A stretch of 17,870 bases of DNA from CAYSYN01 sp964447735 (GCA_964447735.1 CAYUTJ010000011.1:1-17870), one strand, 5' to 3'. Shown: positions 7,594 through 14,410, numbered from the stretch's first letter. Numbers and translations are program-made. The notes: generated by a model from the letters alone, not told the origin.

Positions 7594-10028
7594 TAACCAT
7601 ATTTTGGCCAACAACACTTTTTATATTTTTTCCCAGAACCGCAGGGACAAGGGTCATTTCTTCCTACTTTTTTCCCTTCGATTTTCACCCTTTCTTCTCT
7701 TTTGGGTTTCATATAAATTGACAAAATTCCTTTTCCGATGGTTTTTTTAATTTCAGAAATCATTTTTTTGAAAAGGAAATTACCTTCTCTCTTGTATTCG
7801 ACGAGAGGATCTAAATTTCCATAAGCTCTTAATTTAACAGAATCTCTCAGATGCTCCATTGTTTCTAAATAATCTACCCAAAATGAATCAAAAACAGAGA
7901 GAGAATAATATTTGCCAATTTTAAAGAAATTCTCCTTTCCGAATTCCTCTTCTTTTCTTTTTAAATCTTCAACATTAAAACCTGCTTCTTTAACAAATTC
8001 TTCAAGATTTCTTTTCAAAGCATCATAATCAGCTAACAAAATTTCTCTTCTCATTTTATAGAAAAATTCTCGATGTTTGTTCATTACTTCGTCGTATTCC
8101 AAAAGATTTTTTCTGATATCAAAGTTAATTCCCTCAACTTTAGCCTGAACTTCATCGATTGCTTTTGTAACTAATTTAGATTCTATGGGTTGATCTTCTG
8201 GAATTTTTAAAGTTTCCATTAAAGATTTTATTTTTTCCCCTCCAAATATTCTAATTAATTCATCTTCCAAGGAAATGAAAAATTGACTTTCCCCTGGATC
8301 TCCTTGTCTTCCGGCTCTTCCCCTTAATTGATTGTCAATTCTTTTGGCTTCATGTCTTTCAGTTCCTAAAACAAAAAGACCGCCCAACTCCCTCACTTTT
8401 TCTGCTTCCTTTTCATCTGGAGGATTACCTCCCAAAATAATGTCAACTCCCCTTCCTGCCATGTTTGTTGCAACAGTAACAGCCTTTAATTTTCCAGCTT
8501 GAGCTATAATTTGAGCTTCCTTTTCATGATGTTTTGCGTTTAGAACTTGATGGGGGATTCCTGCTCTTTTTAAAAGTTTTGACAAATGTTCATTTTTTTC
8601 TATTGATCTTGTTCCGACTAAGATTGGTTGTCCTTTTTGATATCTTCTTTTCACTTCTTCAACGATTGCTTTAAATTTTGCTCTTTCTGTCTTAAAAATT
8701 TTATCTGGGAGATCCTTTCTAATCATTGGTTTGTTCGTAGGAATGATTACAACTTCTAGCCCATAAACTTTCTCAAACTCTTCGGCAGAAGTAGCTGCAG
8801 TTCCTGTCATTCCAGCTAATTTTTTGTATTTTCTAAAGAAATTTTGAAATGAAATTGTCGCTAAAGTTATAGATTCTGTTTTTACCCTCACTTCTTTGTG
8901 TCCCCTCACATATTCTTTAGCCTCCACTGCTTGATGAATTCCAGCTGACCATCTTCTTCCTGGCATTAATCTTCCGGTAAACTCATCCACAATAATGATT
9001 TGACCATTTTTTATCACATAATCCCTATCTAAATGGAAAAATTCCTTTGCTCTAATAGCATTTTCTATTCTATGGATTGTTCTAAAATCAGCTTCTGCCC
9101 AAGGATCTTTTTTCAGAAAAGAGATAACCCTTTCTTGCCCTTTCTCTGTCCATTCAAAAGTTCTATCCTTTTCGTCTATTATATAATCCTCTTTTCTTTT
9201 TAATTTCTCTGCTAAATTTGCAAAAAAGTAATAAATAGTTTCTGGTTCTTTTGAAGGAGCAGAAATTATTAAAGGGGTTCTGGCTTCGTCTATTAATATA
9301 AAATCTACTTCATCAACAATAGCATAATGCAATTCTCTTTGAACAATTTGACTCTTGTCATAAGCCATATTATCTCTTAGATAATCAAATCCAAATTCAT
9401 TGTTTGTTCCATAAGTAATATCTGCCAAATAAGCCTCCGATCTTTTGCAGGGTCTTAAAAAATCTTCAACAACATAAAAAGAACCCAATTCATCTCTCAA
9501 TTTTTCTTTTTCTTCTGGAGGTTTTTTATATTCTGGGTCATACAAAAAAGACTGTTCATGATTTAAACACCCTACAGAAAGTCCCAAAAGATGATAAATT
9601 TGACCCATCCAAACAGTATCCCTTCTTGCTAAATAATCATTAACAGTTACCAGATGGCATCCTTTTCCTTCTAAAGCATTTAGATAAAGAGGCATTGTCG
9701 CTGTTAAAGTCTTTCCTTCTCCAGTTTTCATTTCAACGACTTTTCCTTGATGCAAAGCAATAGCTCCCATTACTTGAACATCGTAATGTCTTTGTCCCAA
9801 AGTTCTTTTTGCAGCTTCTCTAACTAAAGCAAAGGCTTCTGGTAAAATATCATCTAAAGTTTCTCCTTTCTTTAATCTTTCTTTGAACTCTAAAGTTTTC
9901 TCTTTTAATTTTTCATCAGGAATCTTTTCAAATTCCTTTTCAAGAGAATTTATTTTCTCAACGACCGGCCTTATTTTCCTTAAATATTTTTCGTTTTGAT
10001 CTCCAAAAATTTTTTTGAGATTTAACAT
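7590..10028 (-). CDS. secA: Preprotein translocase ATPase SecA
   Basis: SecA drives unfolded preproteins through SecYEG. The 812-residue protein has Walker A MKTGEGKT (100-107), VNDYLARRD, ITYGTNNEFGFDYLRDNM, DEVDFILIDEARTPLIIS, the nucleotide-binding domain 2 motifs NMAGRGVDIILGG and QLRGRAGRQGDPG, and a C-terminal zinc-binding tail CPCGSGKKYKKCC (794-806). Between VGCLNH and AYLADITYG there is an extra stretch of about 30 residues compared with E. coli SecA (roughly residues 155-195). The overall length is shorter than the 901-residue E. coli protein because the linker regions are trimmed. It follows the terminator of the pentapeptide-protein unit. A possible AAGGA ribosome-binding site lies 14 nt before the ATG, which is further than usual. 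Confidence 0.98.
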   Translation of the reverse strand: MLNLKKIFGDQNEKYLRKIRPVVEKINSLEKEFEKIPDEKLKEKTLEFKERLKKGETLDDILPEAFALVREAAKRTLGQRHYDVQVMGAIALHQGKVVEMKTGEGKTLTATMPLYLNALEGKGCHLVTVNDYLARRDTVWMGQIYHLLGLSVGCLNHEQSFLYDPEYKKPPEEKEKLRDELGSFYVVEDFLRPCKRSEAYLADITYGTNNEFGFDYLRDNMAYDKSQIVQRELHYAIVDEVDFILIDEARTPLIISAPSKEPETIYYFFANLAEKLKRKEDYIIDEKDRTFEWTEKGQERVISFLKKDPWAEADFRTIHRIENAIRAKEFFHLDRDYVIKNGQIIIVDEFTGRLMPGRRWSAGIHQAVEAKEYVRGHKEVRVKTESITLATISFQNFFRKYKKLAGMTGTAATSAEEFEKVYGLEVVIIPTNKPMIRKDLPDKIFKTERAKFKAIVEEVKRRYQKGQPILVGTRSIEKNEHLSKLLKRAGIPHQVLNAKHHEKEAQIIAQAGKLKAVTVATNMAGRGVDIILGGNPPDEKEAEKVRELGGLFVLGTERHEAKRIDNQLRGRAGRQGDPGESQFFISLEDELIRIFGGEKIKSLMETLKIPEDQPIESKLVTKAIDEVQAKVEGINFDIRKNLLEYDEVMNKHREFFYKMRREILLADYDALKRNLEEFVKEAGFNVEDLKRKEEEFGKENFFKIGKYYSLSVFDSFWVDYLETMEHLRDSVKLRAYGNLDPLVEYKREGNFLFKKMISEIKKTIGKGILSIYMKPKREERVKIEGKKVGRNDPCPCGSGKKYKKCCWPKYGY

Positions 10029-10053
10029 ATTTTAAATTTTAGTCCTTTTTAAT

Positions 10054-10078
10054 AAAAAATAAAGGTGGCTTTCGCCAC
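10054..10078 (-). terminator. Intrinsic terminator of the pentapeptide-repeat gene
   Basis: On the minus strand a five-bp stem GTGGC/GCCAC is capped by a GAAA tetraloop. It is followed by CC and a run of Us broken by one A. It lies between the 70-residue gene and secA. Confidence 0.75.
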
Positions 10079-10091
10079 ATAAATAAAAGAG

Positions 10092-10304
10092 CTATTGTTG
10101 AATGTTGCAATCTATAAACGAAGTTTTTTGATCTCTCTTACATTCTTGAAGATTAGAATTTTGCACCTCGCACTCTTTAAGCTCACATTCTTGTAGGTTA
10201 GAATTTCTGATCTTGCACTTTATTAGAATGCATTCTTGTATATTACTATTTTCTATTTCCTCGTTTTCAAGAGTTCGCTCAACTAAATTTGCATCTCGTA
10301 TCAT
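10092..10304 (-). CDS. Cys-rich pentapeptide-repeat mini-protein
   Basis: The 70-residue protein is built almost entirely of five-residue units from residue 5 on: ANLVE, RTLEN, EEIEN, SNIQE, CILIK, CKIRN, SNLQE, CELKE, CEVQN, SNLQE and others. The central position is hydrophobic and the first is Ser or Cys, as in pentapeptide-repeat proteins that fold as a right-handed quadrilateral beta-helix. A higher-order 15-residue period (SNxQE-Cxxxx-Cxxxx) is visible. Six cysteines (25, 30, 40, 45, 55, 66) would line up on helix faces. The gene is clearly real: it has a consensus promoter, a GAGGTGA ribosome-binding site about ten bases before the ATG, and its own terminator. The function is unknown; metal or redox binding, or simple structural use of Cys, are options. 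Confidence 0.85.
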   Translation of the reverse strand: MIRDANLVERTLENEEIENSNIQECILIKCKIRNSNLQECELKECEVQNSNLQECKRDQKTSFIDCNIQQ

Positions 10305-10328
10305 TTCATTCTCTCACCTCTAAATTAA

Positions 10329-10357
10329 ATTTTATCTTAATCTTCTTGAGATGTCAA
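10329..10357 (-). promoter_or_regulatory. Promoter of the pentapeptide-repeat gene
   Basis: TTGACA (10357-10352) is followed after 17 nt by TAAAAT (10334-10329). The predicted start is about 10322, giving an 18-nt leader that carries the GAGGTGA ribosome-binding site. The -35 box lies in the last codons of the saccharopine-dehydrogenase-like gene. Confidence 0.85.
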
Positions 10358-11329
10358 CCTAAAAGAAATTAAAGAATTCTTTCTCAAATTCTTGAAAATT
10401 CCTTTTGAAAAATTTTCCTTTGCCAAATCTTCTGGAAAAATTAATCCCTTTTTTATTTCTCCCTCAATCAACTTTTTTAAAACCTCCAACGGAAAGACGA
10501 CAGAAATTTTTTGCATTGAGTTTAGTTTTTCTTTCTTTTTTGAAAAACTTTTGACGACTAAAGAAAGTTTTTCTTTTTTTGTTTCGATTTTAATCTTTCC
10601 AAAAGTTAAATTATCTTCAATTTTTCTTTCCAAAATTCTTTTTGTCTTTTCGAAATTTTCTTTGTTTAAGAATCCGTGATTTTTCAAAAAGTTGTAAAAT
10701 TCAAAAAAGCCATAAGGTCTTACTACCCTAAAAATGAAATTTTTTATTTTCAATTTTTTCATTAATTGCTCAAACCCAGAGAGAGCAAAATAACTCTCAG
10801 CTAAAATTCCAAAAAATTTTTCTCTTTTTAAACCAGAAAAAGGAGGAAATCTTTTTTTCTTTCCATTAATTAATTGAATTGATGAAAGTTCGTGTTCTAA
10901 AATTAAGTCCTCAAAACACCATAAAAAAGGATAAAAAAATTTTTGGGGAGATAAAGTTCCAGCAAAAACTTCAATTTTTTTAATTTCTTTTAATTTTTTA
11001 GCAAAAAACGAAATCAAAAAATTCAAAAGCCCAGGACAAAAACCACAATTTGGTAAAACACAAATTTTTGCTTTCTTAATTTCTTTTTTCTTTTTTAAAT
11101 AGATTTCAGCTTCCAAATCTGAAAGGTCGATTAAATCTTTTTTGTATTTTAAAGCATATTTCAAAGAAAGCTTCCCCACTTTTCCCGGTAAAGCTCCCAA
11201 AAAAATATCGTAATTTTTCAAATTTGAATTTTTCTTCCAAAAGTTAACTCTAAAACCTTTTTTCTTTAAAAGATAAAAAAAGGCTCTTCCGATTCTCCCT
11301 TTTCCAAAAATTAAAATTTTCTTTTTCAT
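10337..11329 (-). CDS. Saccharopine dehydrogenase-like oxidoreductase in polyamine operon
   Basis: The 330-residue protein has an N-terminal NAD(P)-binding Rossmann motif (GKGRIG, residues 9-14). It continues with ALPGKVGKLSLKYAL (about 46-60), DLIDLSDLEAE (about 65-75) and VLPNCGFCPGLLNFLI (about 92-107), the pattern of the saccharopine dehydrogenase family. That family includes lysine-pathway enzymes and also polyamine enzymes: carboxynorspermidine dehydrogenase and bacterial homospermidine synthase. The last codons of speE overlap its ATG by four bases, so it belongs to the speD-bpsA-speE transcript. A polyamine reaction is thus plausible, but no carboxynorspermidine decarboxylase is present in the window and the substrate cannot be read from sequence. 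The C-terminal half is divergent and very Lys/Phe-rich. Confidence 0.75.
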   Translation of the reverse strand: MKKKILIFGKGRIGRAFFYLLKKKGFRVNFWKKNSNLKNYDIFLGALPGKVGKLSLKYALKYKKDLIDLSDLEAEIYLKKKKEIKKAKICVLPNCGFCPGLLNFLISFFAKKLKEIKKIEVFAGTLSPQKFFYPFLWCFEDLILEHELSSIQLINGKKKRFPPFSGLKREKFFGILAESYFALSGFEQLMKKLKIKNFIFRVVRPYGFFEFYNFLKNHGFLNKENFEKTKRILERKIEDNLTFGKIKIETKKEKLSLVVKSFSKKKEKLNSMQKISVVFPLEVLKKLIEGEIKKGLIFPEDLAKENFSKGIFKNLRKNSLISFRLTSQED

Positions 11330-12186
11330 AACTTAAAAATTTTGGGCAAGGTTAAACTTGCTTTAAAAATTTCAGGTGAAAAATATTTTAAAGAAAATTT
11401 CTTTTTAAATTTTTCAAATTTTTTCTCAATCTTTGCTTTTTTCAAATCAATTTTTTTAGACCCTATTAAAAAACAATACTCACCACAATGGAAAGAAGGA
11501 ACGCAGAATCTCAAAATAAAAACTTTTGGAAAAACCTTTTTTAATCTTAAAAAAATTTTTTTAACAAAATTTTCAAAATCCAAAAAAGAAGCTCCCAAAG
11601 TAATTAATATCCCTTCTTTGGTTAAGATTTTAAAAGCTCTTTTGTAAAATTTTAGAGAAAAAAGAGCTAAAGAATTTTTTTCACCAAAATTTAGAGAATC
11701 AATAATAATAATGTCGTATTTTTCGTTTGTGTTTTTCAAAAATTTCTCCCCTCTCTCTATAAAAACTTTTACTCTCTCATCAGAAAAAGAATTTTGAGAA
11801 ACAAATCTTAAATGGGTCTTTGCCAAATTTATCATTGTTTTATCCATCTCTACTAAATGGACTTTTTCAACAGAATGTTTTAAAACCTCCCTCAAGGCTC
11901 CTCCATCTCCCCCACCAATAATTAAAATTCTTTGAGGGTCTCTGTGAGGAAATAAGACAGAATGAGAAATCATTTCATGATAGATGAATTCATCGTATTC
12001 TGTTAATTGTAAAATTCCATCTAACACTAAAATTCTTCCATAAATTGGATTTTTAAAAATTAAAATATCTTGGAATTTGCTTTTTCCTTTAAAAATTATT
12101 TTTTCAATCAAAAAATAATGTTTGATTCCCTTTTCTCTCTTTCCTGGAATTTTCTTCTCTAAAAACCAATTTTTATAAATAGGCAT
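11326..12186 (-). CDS. speE: Spermidine synthase-like aminopropyltransferase
   Basis: The 286-residue protein has the spermidine synthase fold: an N-terminal beta domain with YGRILVLDGILQLTEYDEFIYHEM (49-72), the decarboxylated-SAM-binding GGGDGGALREVLKH (91-104), VEMD (112-115) and the C-terminal PSFHCGEYCFLIGSK. It would move an aminopropyl group from decarboxylated SAM to an amine. Several active-site positions differ from characterised enzymes. The gatekeeper DSTDP is DSLNF (163-167), so the second Asp is Asn. The adenine-contacting D-[DA]-G before the FL motif is ERG (144-146). The acceptor may therefore not be putrescine (agmatine and spermidine are candidates). It overlaps bpsA by 14 bases and the next gene by 4. 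Confidence 0.88.
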   Translation of the reverse strand: MPIYKNWFLEKKIPGKREKGIKHYFLIEKIIFKGKSKFQDILIFKNPIYGRILVLDGILQLTEYDEFIYHEMISHSVLFPHRDPQRILIIGGGDGGALREVLKHSVEKVHLVEMDKTMINLAKTHLRFVSQNSFSDERVKVFIERGEKFLKNTNEKYDIIIIDSLNFGEKNSLALFSLKFYKRAFKILTKEGILITLGASFLDFENFVKKIFLRLKKVFPKVFILRFCVPSFHCGEYCFLIGSKKIDLKKAKIEKKFEKFKKKFSLKYFSPEIFKASLTLPKIFKL

Positions 12187-13294
12187 AGAAATTTTTTTTG
12201 AATTTTACTCTTTTGGGAGTTTGAGGTAGAAATTCAAAGATAAAAAGAGAGGCTCCTATTTTTGGTAATTTTTCAATTGTTTCTCGAGTGAAAAATTCAC
12301 TCAATCTTTTTTTAATTTCCTTATCTTCTTCGTAAAGCTCAATCTGAGGGTAAAAAATTTTTCCATTAATCCTTTCTAAAATAATCAAATTCTCTTTTGA
12401 GAAAAATTTCTGCAAAAACAAAAATCTATTTCCAATAGATTCATCCCCTACTTCTAAAAATCCAAACCCCCCTTCTTTTCCTAAATTTTCTTTTCCAAAT
12501 TTCACGAATTTTCTAACTCCTTCTTCTGTATAAACTGGATTTGTCAAAAATCCCACAAAGTTTCCCTTCAATTTCTTTACTTTTGAAATGTCAACCTTTT
12601 TGGTTTCGATCTTCAAATGGTATTTTTTTGCCAAATAATTAATATTCTTTAGAATTCTCTCATCTAAATCGCAAACTGTACATTCAATTTCAGAATCTAC
12701 CAAAGTTAAAATTATGGAAATAAAATCGTCATCTCCAACAAACAAAAATTTTCTCTTCAAAGGTAAATACTCCAAAATCTTCTTTACTAAAAAAAGAGCA
12801 GAACCTTGAGAAATTGGCATTTGATCAAATTTGATTTCGGGGAAAAATTTAAATTCTTTTTTAAAAAGATTAATTACTAAATCTTTTGGTTTTATTTTAA
12901 CTTTTAATTTTTTCTCTATCTTTCTTTTAATTTCTTTTTCAGTTTGAGGTTCAGGAATGTTCTTTAAAAAATTTTTATTTCTAACTTCAATTTTTCCATT
13001 TTTCTTTACTCTTATTACTTTTTCTTTTTGTAAAAATTTTAAGTATCGCCAGAAATCCCAATCTTCAGTAAAATTTTTCAAAATAAATTCTGAATTTTTT
13101 TTCGAGTAAATTATATCCTTTACCCTTTTTAAAAAAGAAAGGAAAGATGGCTTTTCATAATTTTCAAAAAATTGATTTAAAATTTCATCTGAAATTTTCA
13201 AATTTTTGAGAGAAGTAGAAAATTTTTTTGCACAAATAAAAAAATCTTTCTTGGCAAAAGACAAAAATTTTTTATAAAGTTTTTTTTCAAACAT
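12173..13294 (-). CDS. bpsA: BpsA-like branched-chain polyamine synthase (DUF43 family)
   Basis: The 373-residue protein matches N4-bis(aminopropyl)spermidine synthase. It has an N-terminal winged-helix-like region (about 60-110), a FDQMPIS motif where the family has YDQ-x-xxT (156-162), the signature FVGDDDFISI (185-194) with GDDD at 187-190, and CDLDERIL (208-215). TNPVYTEEGVRKFV (251-264) sits where archaeal enzymes have TDPPET. The known family members, from hyperthermophilic archaea and Thermus-like bacteria, add aminopropyl groups to the internal nitrogen of spermidine to make branched polyamines that stabilise nucleic acids at high temperature. The Asp-Pro-Pro to Asn-Pro-Val change near the catalytic site is notable. 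It overlaps speD by 8 bases and speE by 14. Family assignment is good; product is inferred. Confidence 0.82.
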   Translation of the reverse strand: MFEKKLYKKFLSFAKKDFFICAKKFSTSLKNLKISDEILNQFFENYEKPSFLSFLKRVKDIIYSKKNSEFILKNFTEDWDFWRYLKFLQKEKVIRVKKNGKIEVRNKNFLKNIPEPQTEKEIKRKIEKKLKVKIKPKDLVINLFKKEFKFFPEIKFDQMPISQGSALFLVKKILEYLPLKRKFLFVGDDDFISIILTLVDSEIECTVCDLDERILKNINYLAKKYHLKIETKKVDISKVKKLKGNFVGFLTNPVYTEEGVRKFVKFGKENLGKEGGFGFLEVGDESIGNRFLFLQKFFSKENLIILERINGKIFYPQIELYEEDKEIKKRLSEFFTRETIEKLPKIGASLFIFEFLPQTPKRVKFKKNFYAYL

Positions 13295-13679
13295 TAACCT
13301 TCCCTCTTTTTATCACTCTAACTTTTACTCTTTGAGGTTTTATTTTCTTTTTTAAAACTTCCAAAGCTTTTTCAGGAAAAGTTTTAGGACCACAAGTGAA
13401 AATATCTAAAGCTACGTAATTGTGTTCTGGCCAAGAATGAAAAGAAATGTGAGATTCTGCCAATAATAAAACCCCAGTCATTCCATGGGGATTAAATTTA
13501 TGAAAAGAAAATTCCAATGGAGTGTTTCCTGCTTTTTTTGCAGCTAACCTCAAAACTCTCTCAAGCTCTCTTGAGTTTTCGATTATTTTTCCACCCCAAA
13601 ATTCGGCAATCAAGTGAATTCCGAGATATTTCTGTTGTGTTTTTTTGGCCCATCGAGTGGACCCCTTTGTTTTTTTCAT
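13287..13679 (-). CDS. speD: S-adenosylmethionine decarboxylase proenzyme
   Basis: SpeD makes decarboxylated SAM, the aminopropyl donor for the two enzymes encoded next. The zymogen would cleave itself between E75 and S76 in LLLAESHISFHSWPE to form the pyruvoyl cofactor. S76, H81 and C96 have the same 5- and 15-residue spacing as Ser63, His68 and Cys83 of the Thermotoga maritima enzyme. I chose the ATG at 13679, giving 130 residues. The frame stays open upstream to a TTG at 13781, but those 34 codons run through an RNA structure and have no family counterpart. No clear ribosome-binding site lies in front of the ATG; the nearest (GAGG) is about 28 bases away inside the leader structure. Confidence 0.95.
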   Translation of the reverse strand: MKKTKGSTRWAKKTQQKYLGIHLIAEFWGGKIIENSRELERVLRLAAKKAGNTPLEFSFHKFNPHGMTGVLLLAESHISFHSWPEHNYVALDIFTCGPKTFPEKALEVLKKKIKPQRVKVRVIKRGKVNV

Positions 13680-13688
13680 GTTTTTTTT

Positions 13689-13806
13689 AATAGTTAATCG
13701 CTTACCTCTTCTCGGGTTCTCCCGAGAAGAAGCCTTCCTCCTCCCCTCCAGATGTATATCTGGGGGGAGAAGAAAAAACAAAGGGTAAAAAAAGCGATTA
13801 ACTATT
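13689..13806 (-). promoter_or_regulatory. Structured leader RNA upstream of speD
   Basis: A perfect 15-bp inverted repeat (13792-13806 with 13689-13703) closes a domain of about 118 nt. Inside are two strong hairpins. One is the palindromic repeat CCAGAT/ATCTGG extended by CUCCCC/GGGGAG with one bulged A. The other is a 9-bp stem CUUCUCGGG/CCCGAGAAG with an AGAA loop (about 13707-13728). This is a three-way-junction shape ending only nine bases before the speD start codon. A purine-rich GGAGGAAGG between the hairpins and a pyrimidine-rich segment before them could pair alternatively. It matches no riboswitch that I recognise. Control of polyamine synthesis by SAM or a polyamine is a hypothesis. 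Confidence 0.75.
13739..13768 (-). repeat. Palindromic hairpin repeat, copy 2 (speD leader)
   Basis: This is the second copy of the hairpin found in rnpB (620-648). It differs only by one inserted base that creates a bulge in the stem. The central 21 bases (13748-13768) are identical. Confidence 0.85.
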
Positions 13807-13809
13807 TAA

Positions 13810-13838
13810 TTTTTACAAAATTTCTTTTAAAAAGTCAA
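13810..13838 (-). promoter_or_regulatory. Promoter of the polyamine operon
   Basis: TTGACT (13838-13833) is followed after 17 nt by TAAAAA (13815-13810), with a TG one base before the -10 box. The predicted start, about 13803, falls at the 5' strand of the leader's closing helix. It sits just after the HPF stop codon. Confidence 0.65.
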
Positions 13839-13840
13839 GA

Positions 13841-14287
13841 TCAAATTCCTTCTTGTAAATCTCTTTTTCCTCCTTTCTTCTGAGCTAATTTTGAAAGTAA
13901 AAGTTTTCTTTTCGCCTTCCTCGCCCCTCTTTCGTATTTTGCGGTTAATTTACCTTTAAATTTTTTTATTTTTCTTTTTAACTCTTCCTTGACCTCTTTT
14001 AATGCCAACTCTAAACTTTCTTTTTGAGCTTCGGCTCTTAAAGATTTTCCAGGAAACTTAATTTGACATTCAGCATAGAAAACAGGGCCCTTTCTATGAT
14101 GTCCTGACATCTTTGCGATTTCTACGAAAGCCTCAGCCCTTGGTCTTCCCTTTCCAAAGAATCCATCCCAATATTTTTTACCAAAAGTTTTCTTTGCAAA
14201 CTTTTCTAAAGAATTAATTTTCTTTTCGATTTCTTTTTTGAATTTTTCTCCTATTTCCAAATTGGTTGCTTTAATGTTAATCTTCAT
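13841..14287 (-). CDS. Ribosome hibernation promoting factor (HPF/RaiA family)
   Basis: The protein binds the 30S decoding site and silences ribosomes in stress or stationary phase. From the ATG at 14287 it has 148 residues. MKINIKATNLEIGEKFKKEI opens a beta-alpha-beta(3)-alpha HPF domain. It continues with a central AEAFVEIAKMSGHHRKGPVFYAECQIKF stretch and the helix SLRAEAQKESLELALKEVKEELKRKI. The tail is strongly basic, and the long-HPF dimerisation domain is absent. A GTG seven codons upstream (14308) is also in frame but lies inside a hairpin, so the internal ATG fits the family better. The gene follows a Lys-rich mini-ORF and precedes the polyamine operon, which has its own promoter. Confidence 0.88.
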   Translation of the reverse strand: MKINIKATNLEIGEKFKKEIEKKINSLEKFAKKTFGKKYWDGFFGKGRPRAEAFVEIAKMSGHHRKGPVFYAECQIKFPGKSLRAEAQKESLELALKEVKEELKRKIKKFKGKLTAKYERGARKAKRKLLLSKLAQKKGGKRDLQEGI

Positions 14288-14302
14288 TGCAAAATCTATT
14301 AG

Positions 14303-14330
14303 CCCCACATTGGAATTCCCTAATGTGGGG
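14303..14330 (-). promoter_or_regulatory. Hairpin in front of the HPF start
   Basis: CCCCACATT (14303-14311) pairs with AATGTGGGG (14322-14330), with GG and CC able to extend the stem around AATT. It lies 15 bases before the ATG and lacks a U-run, so it is not an intrinsic terminator. A leader or mRNA-stability role is possible. Confidence 0.55.
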
Positions 14331-14341
14331 CGAGGAGTGCT

Positions 14342-14410
14342 TTATCTCTTTTTCTTCTTTTTTTTAGCTTTCTTCTTCTTTTTGGCCTTCTTCTTCTTTT
14401 TTTTGGCCAT
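14342..14410 (-). CDS. Lys/Ala-repeat mini-protein (22 residues)
   Basis: ATG at 14410 opens 22 codons and then TAA: Met-Ala, six Lys, Ala, five Lys, Ala, six Lys, Arg. Three Ala-(Lys)5-6 units are visible. AAA and AAG codons are mixed and the three Ala codons interrupt the run regularly, which argues for selection on protein rather than a simple A-tract. There is no clear ribosome-binding site. A TTGACA box lies upstream at 14491-14496 with only a weak -10 (about 14469-14474), and a 7-bp hairpin (14432-14438 with 14450-14456) lies between. It may be a nucleic-acid-binding peptide like a histone H1 tail, or a leader peptide for HPF where poly-Lys translation slows ribosomes. It is too short to be certain that it is translated. 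Confidence 0.5.
   Translation of the reverse strand: MAKKKKKKAKKKKKAKKKKKKR

Noticed and set aside
13680..13781. N-terminal extension of SpeD from a TTG at 13781
   Set aside because: The 34 extra codons run through the structured leader, have no match to SpeD N-termini, and the family motif starts shortly after the ATG at 13679.
14287..14308. GTG start of HPF at 14308
   Set aside because: It lies in a hairpin, and the seven extra residues precede the family's usual MKINIKATN-type start at 14287.
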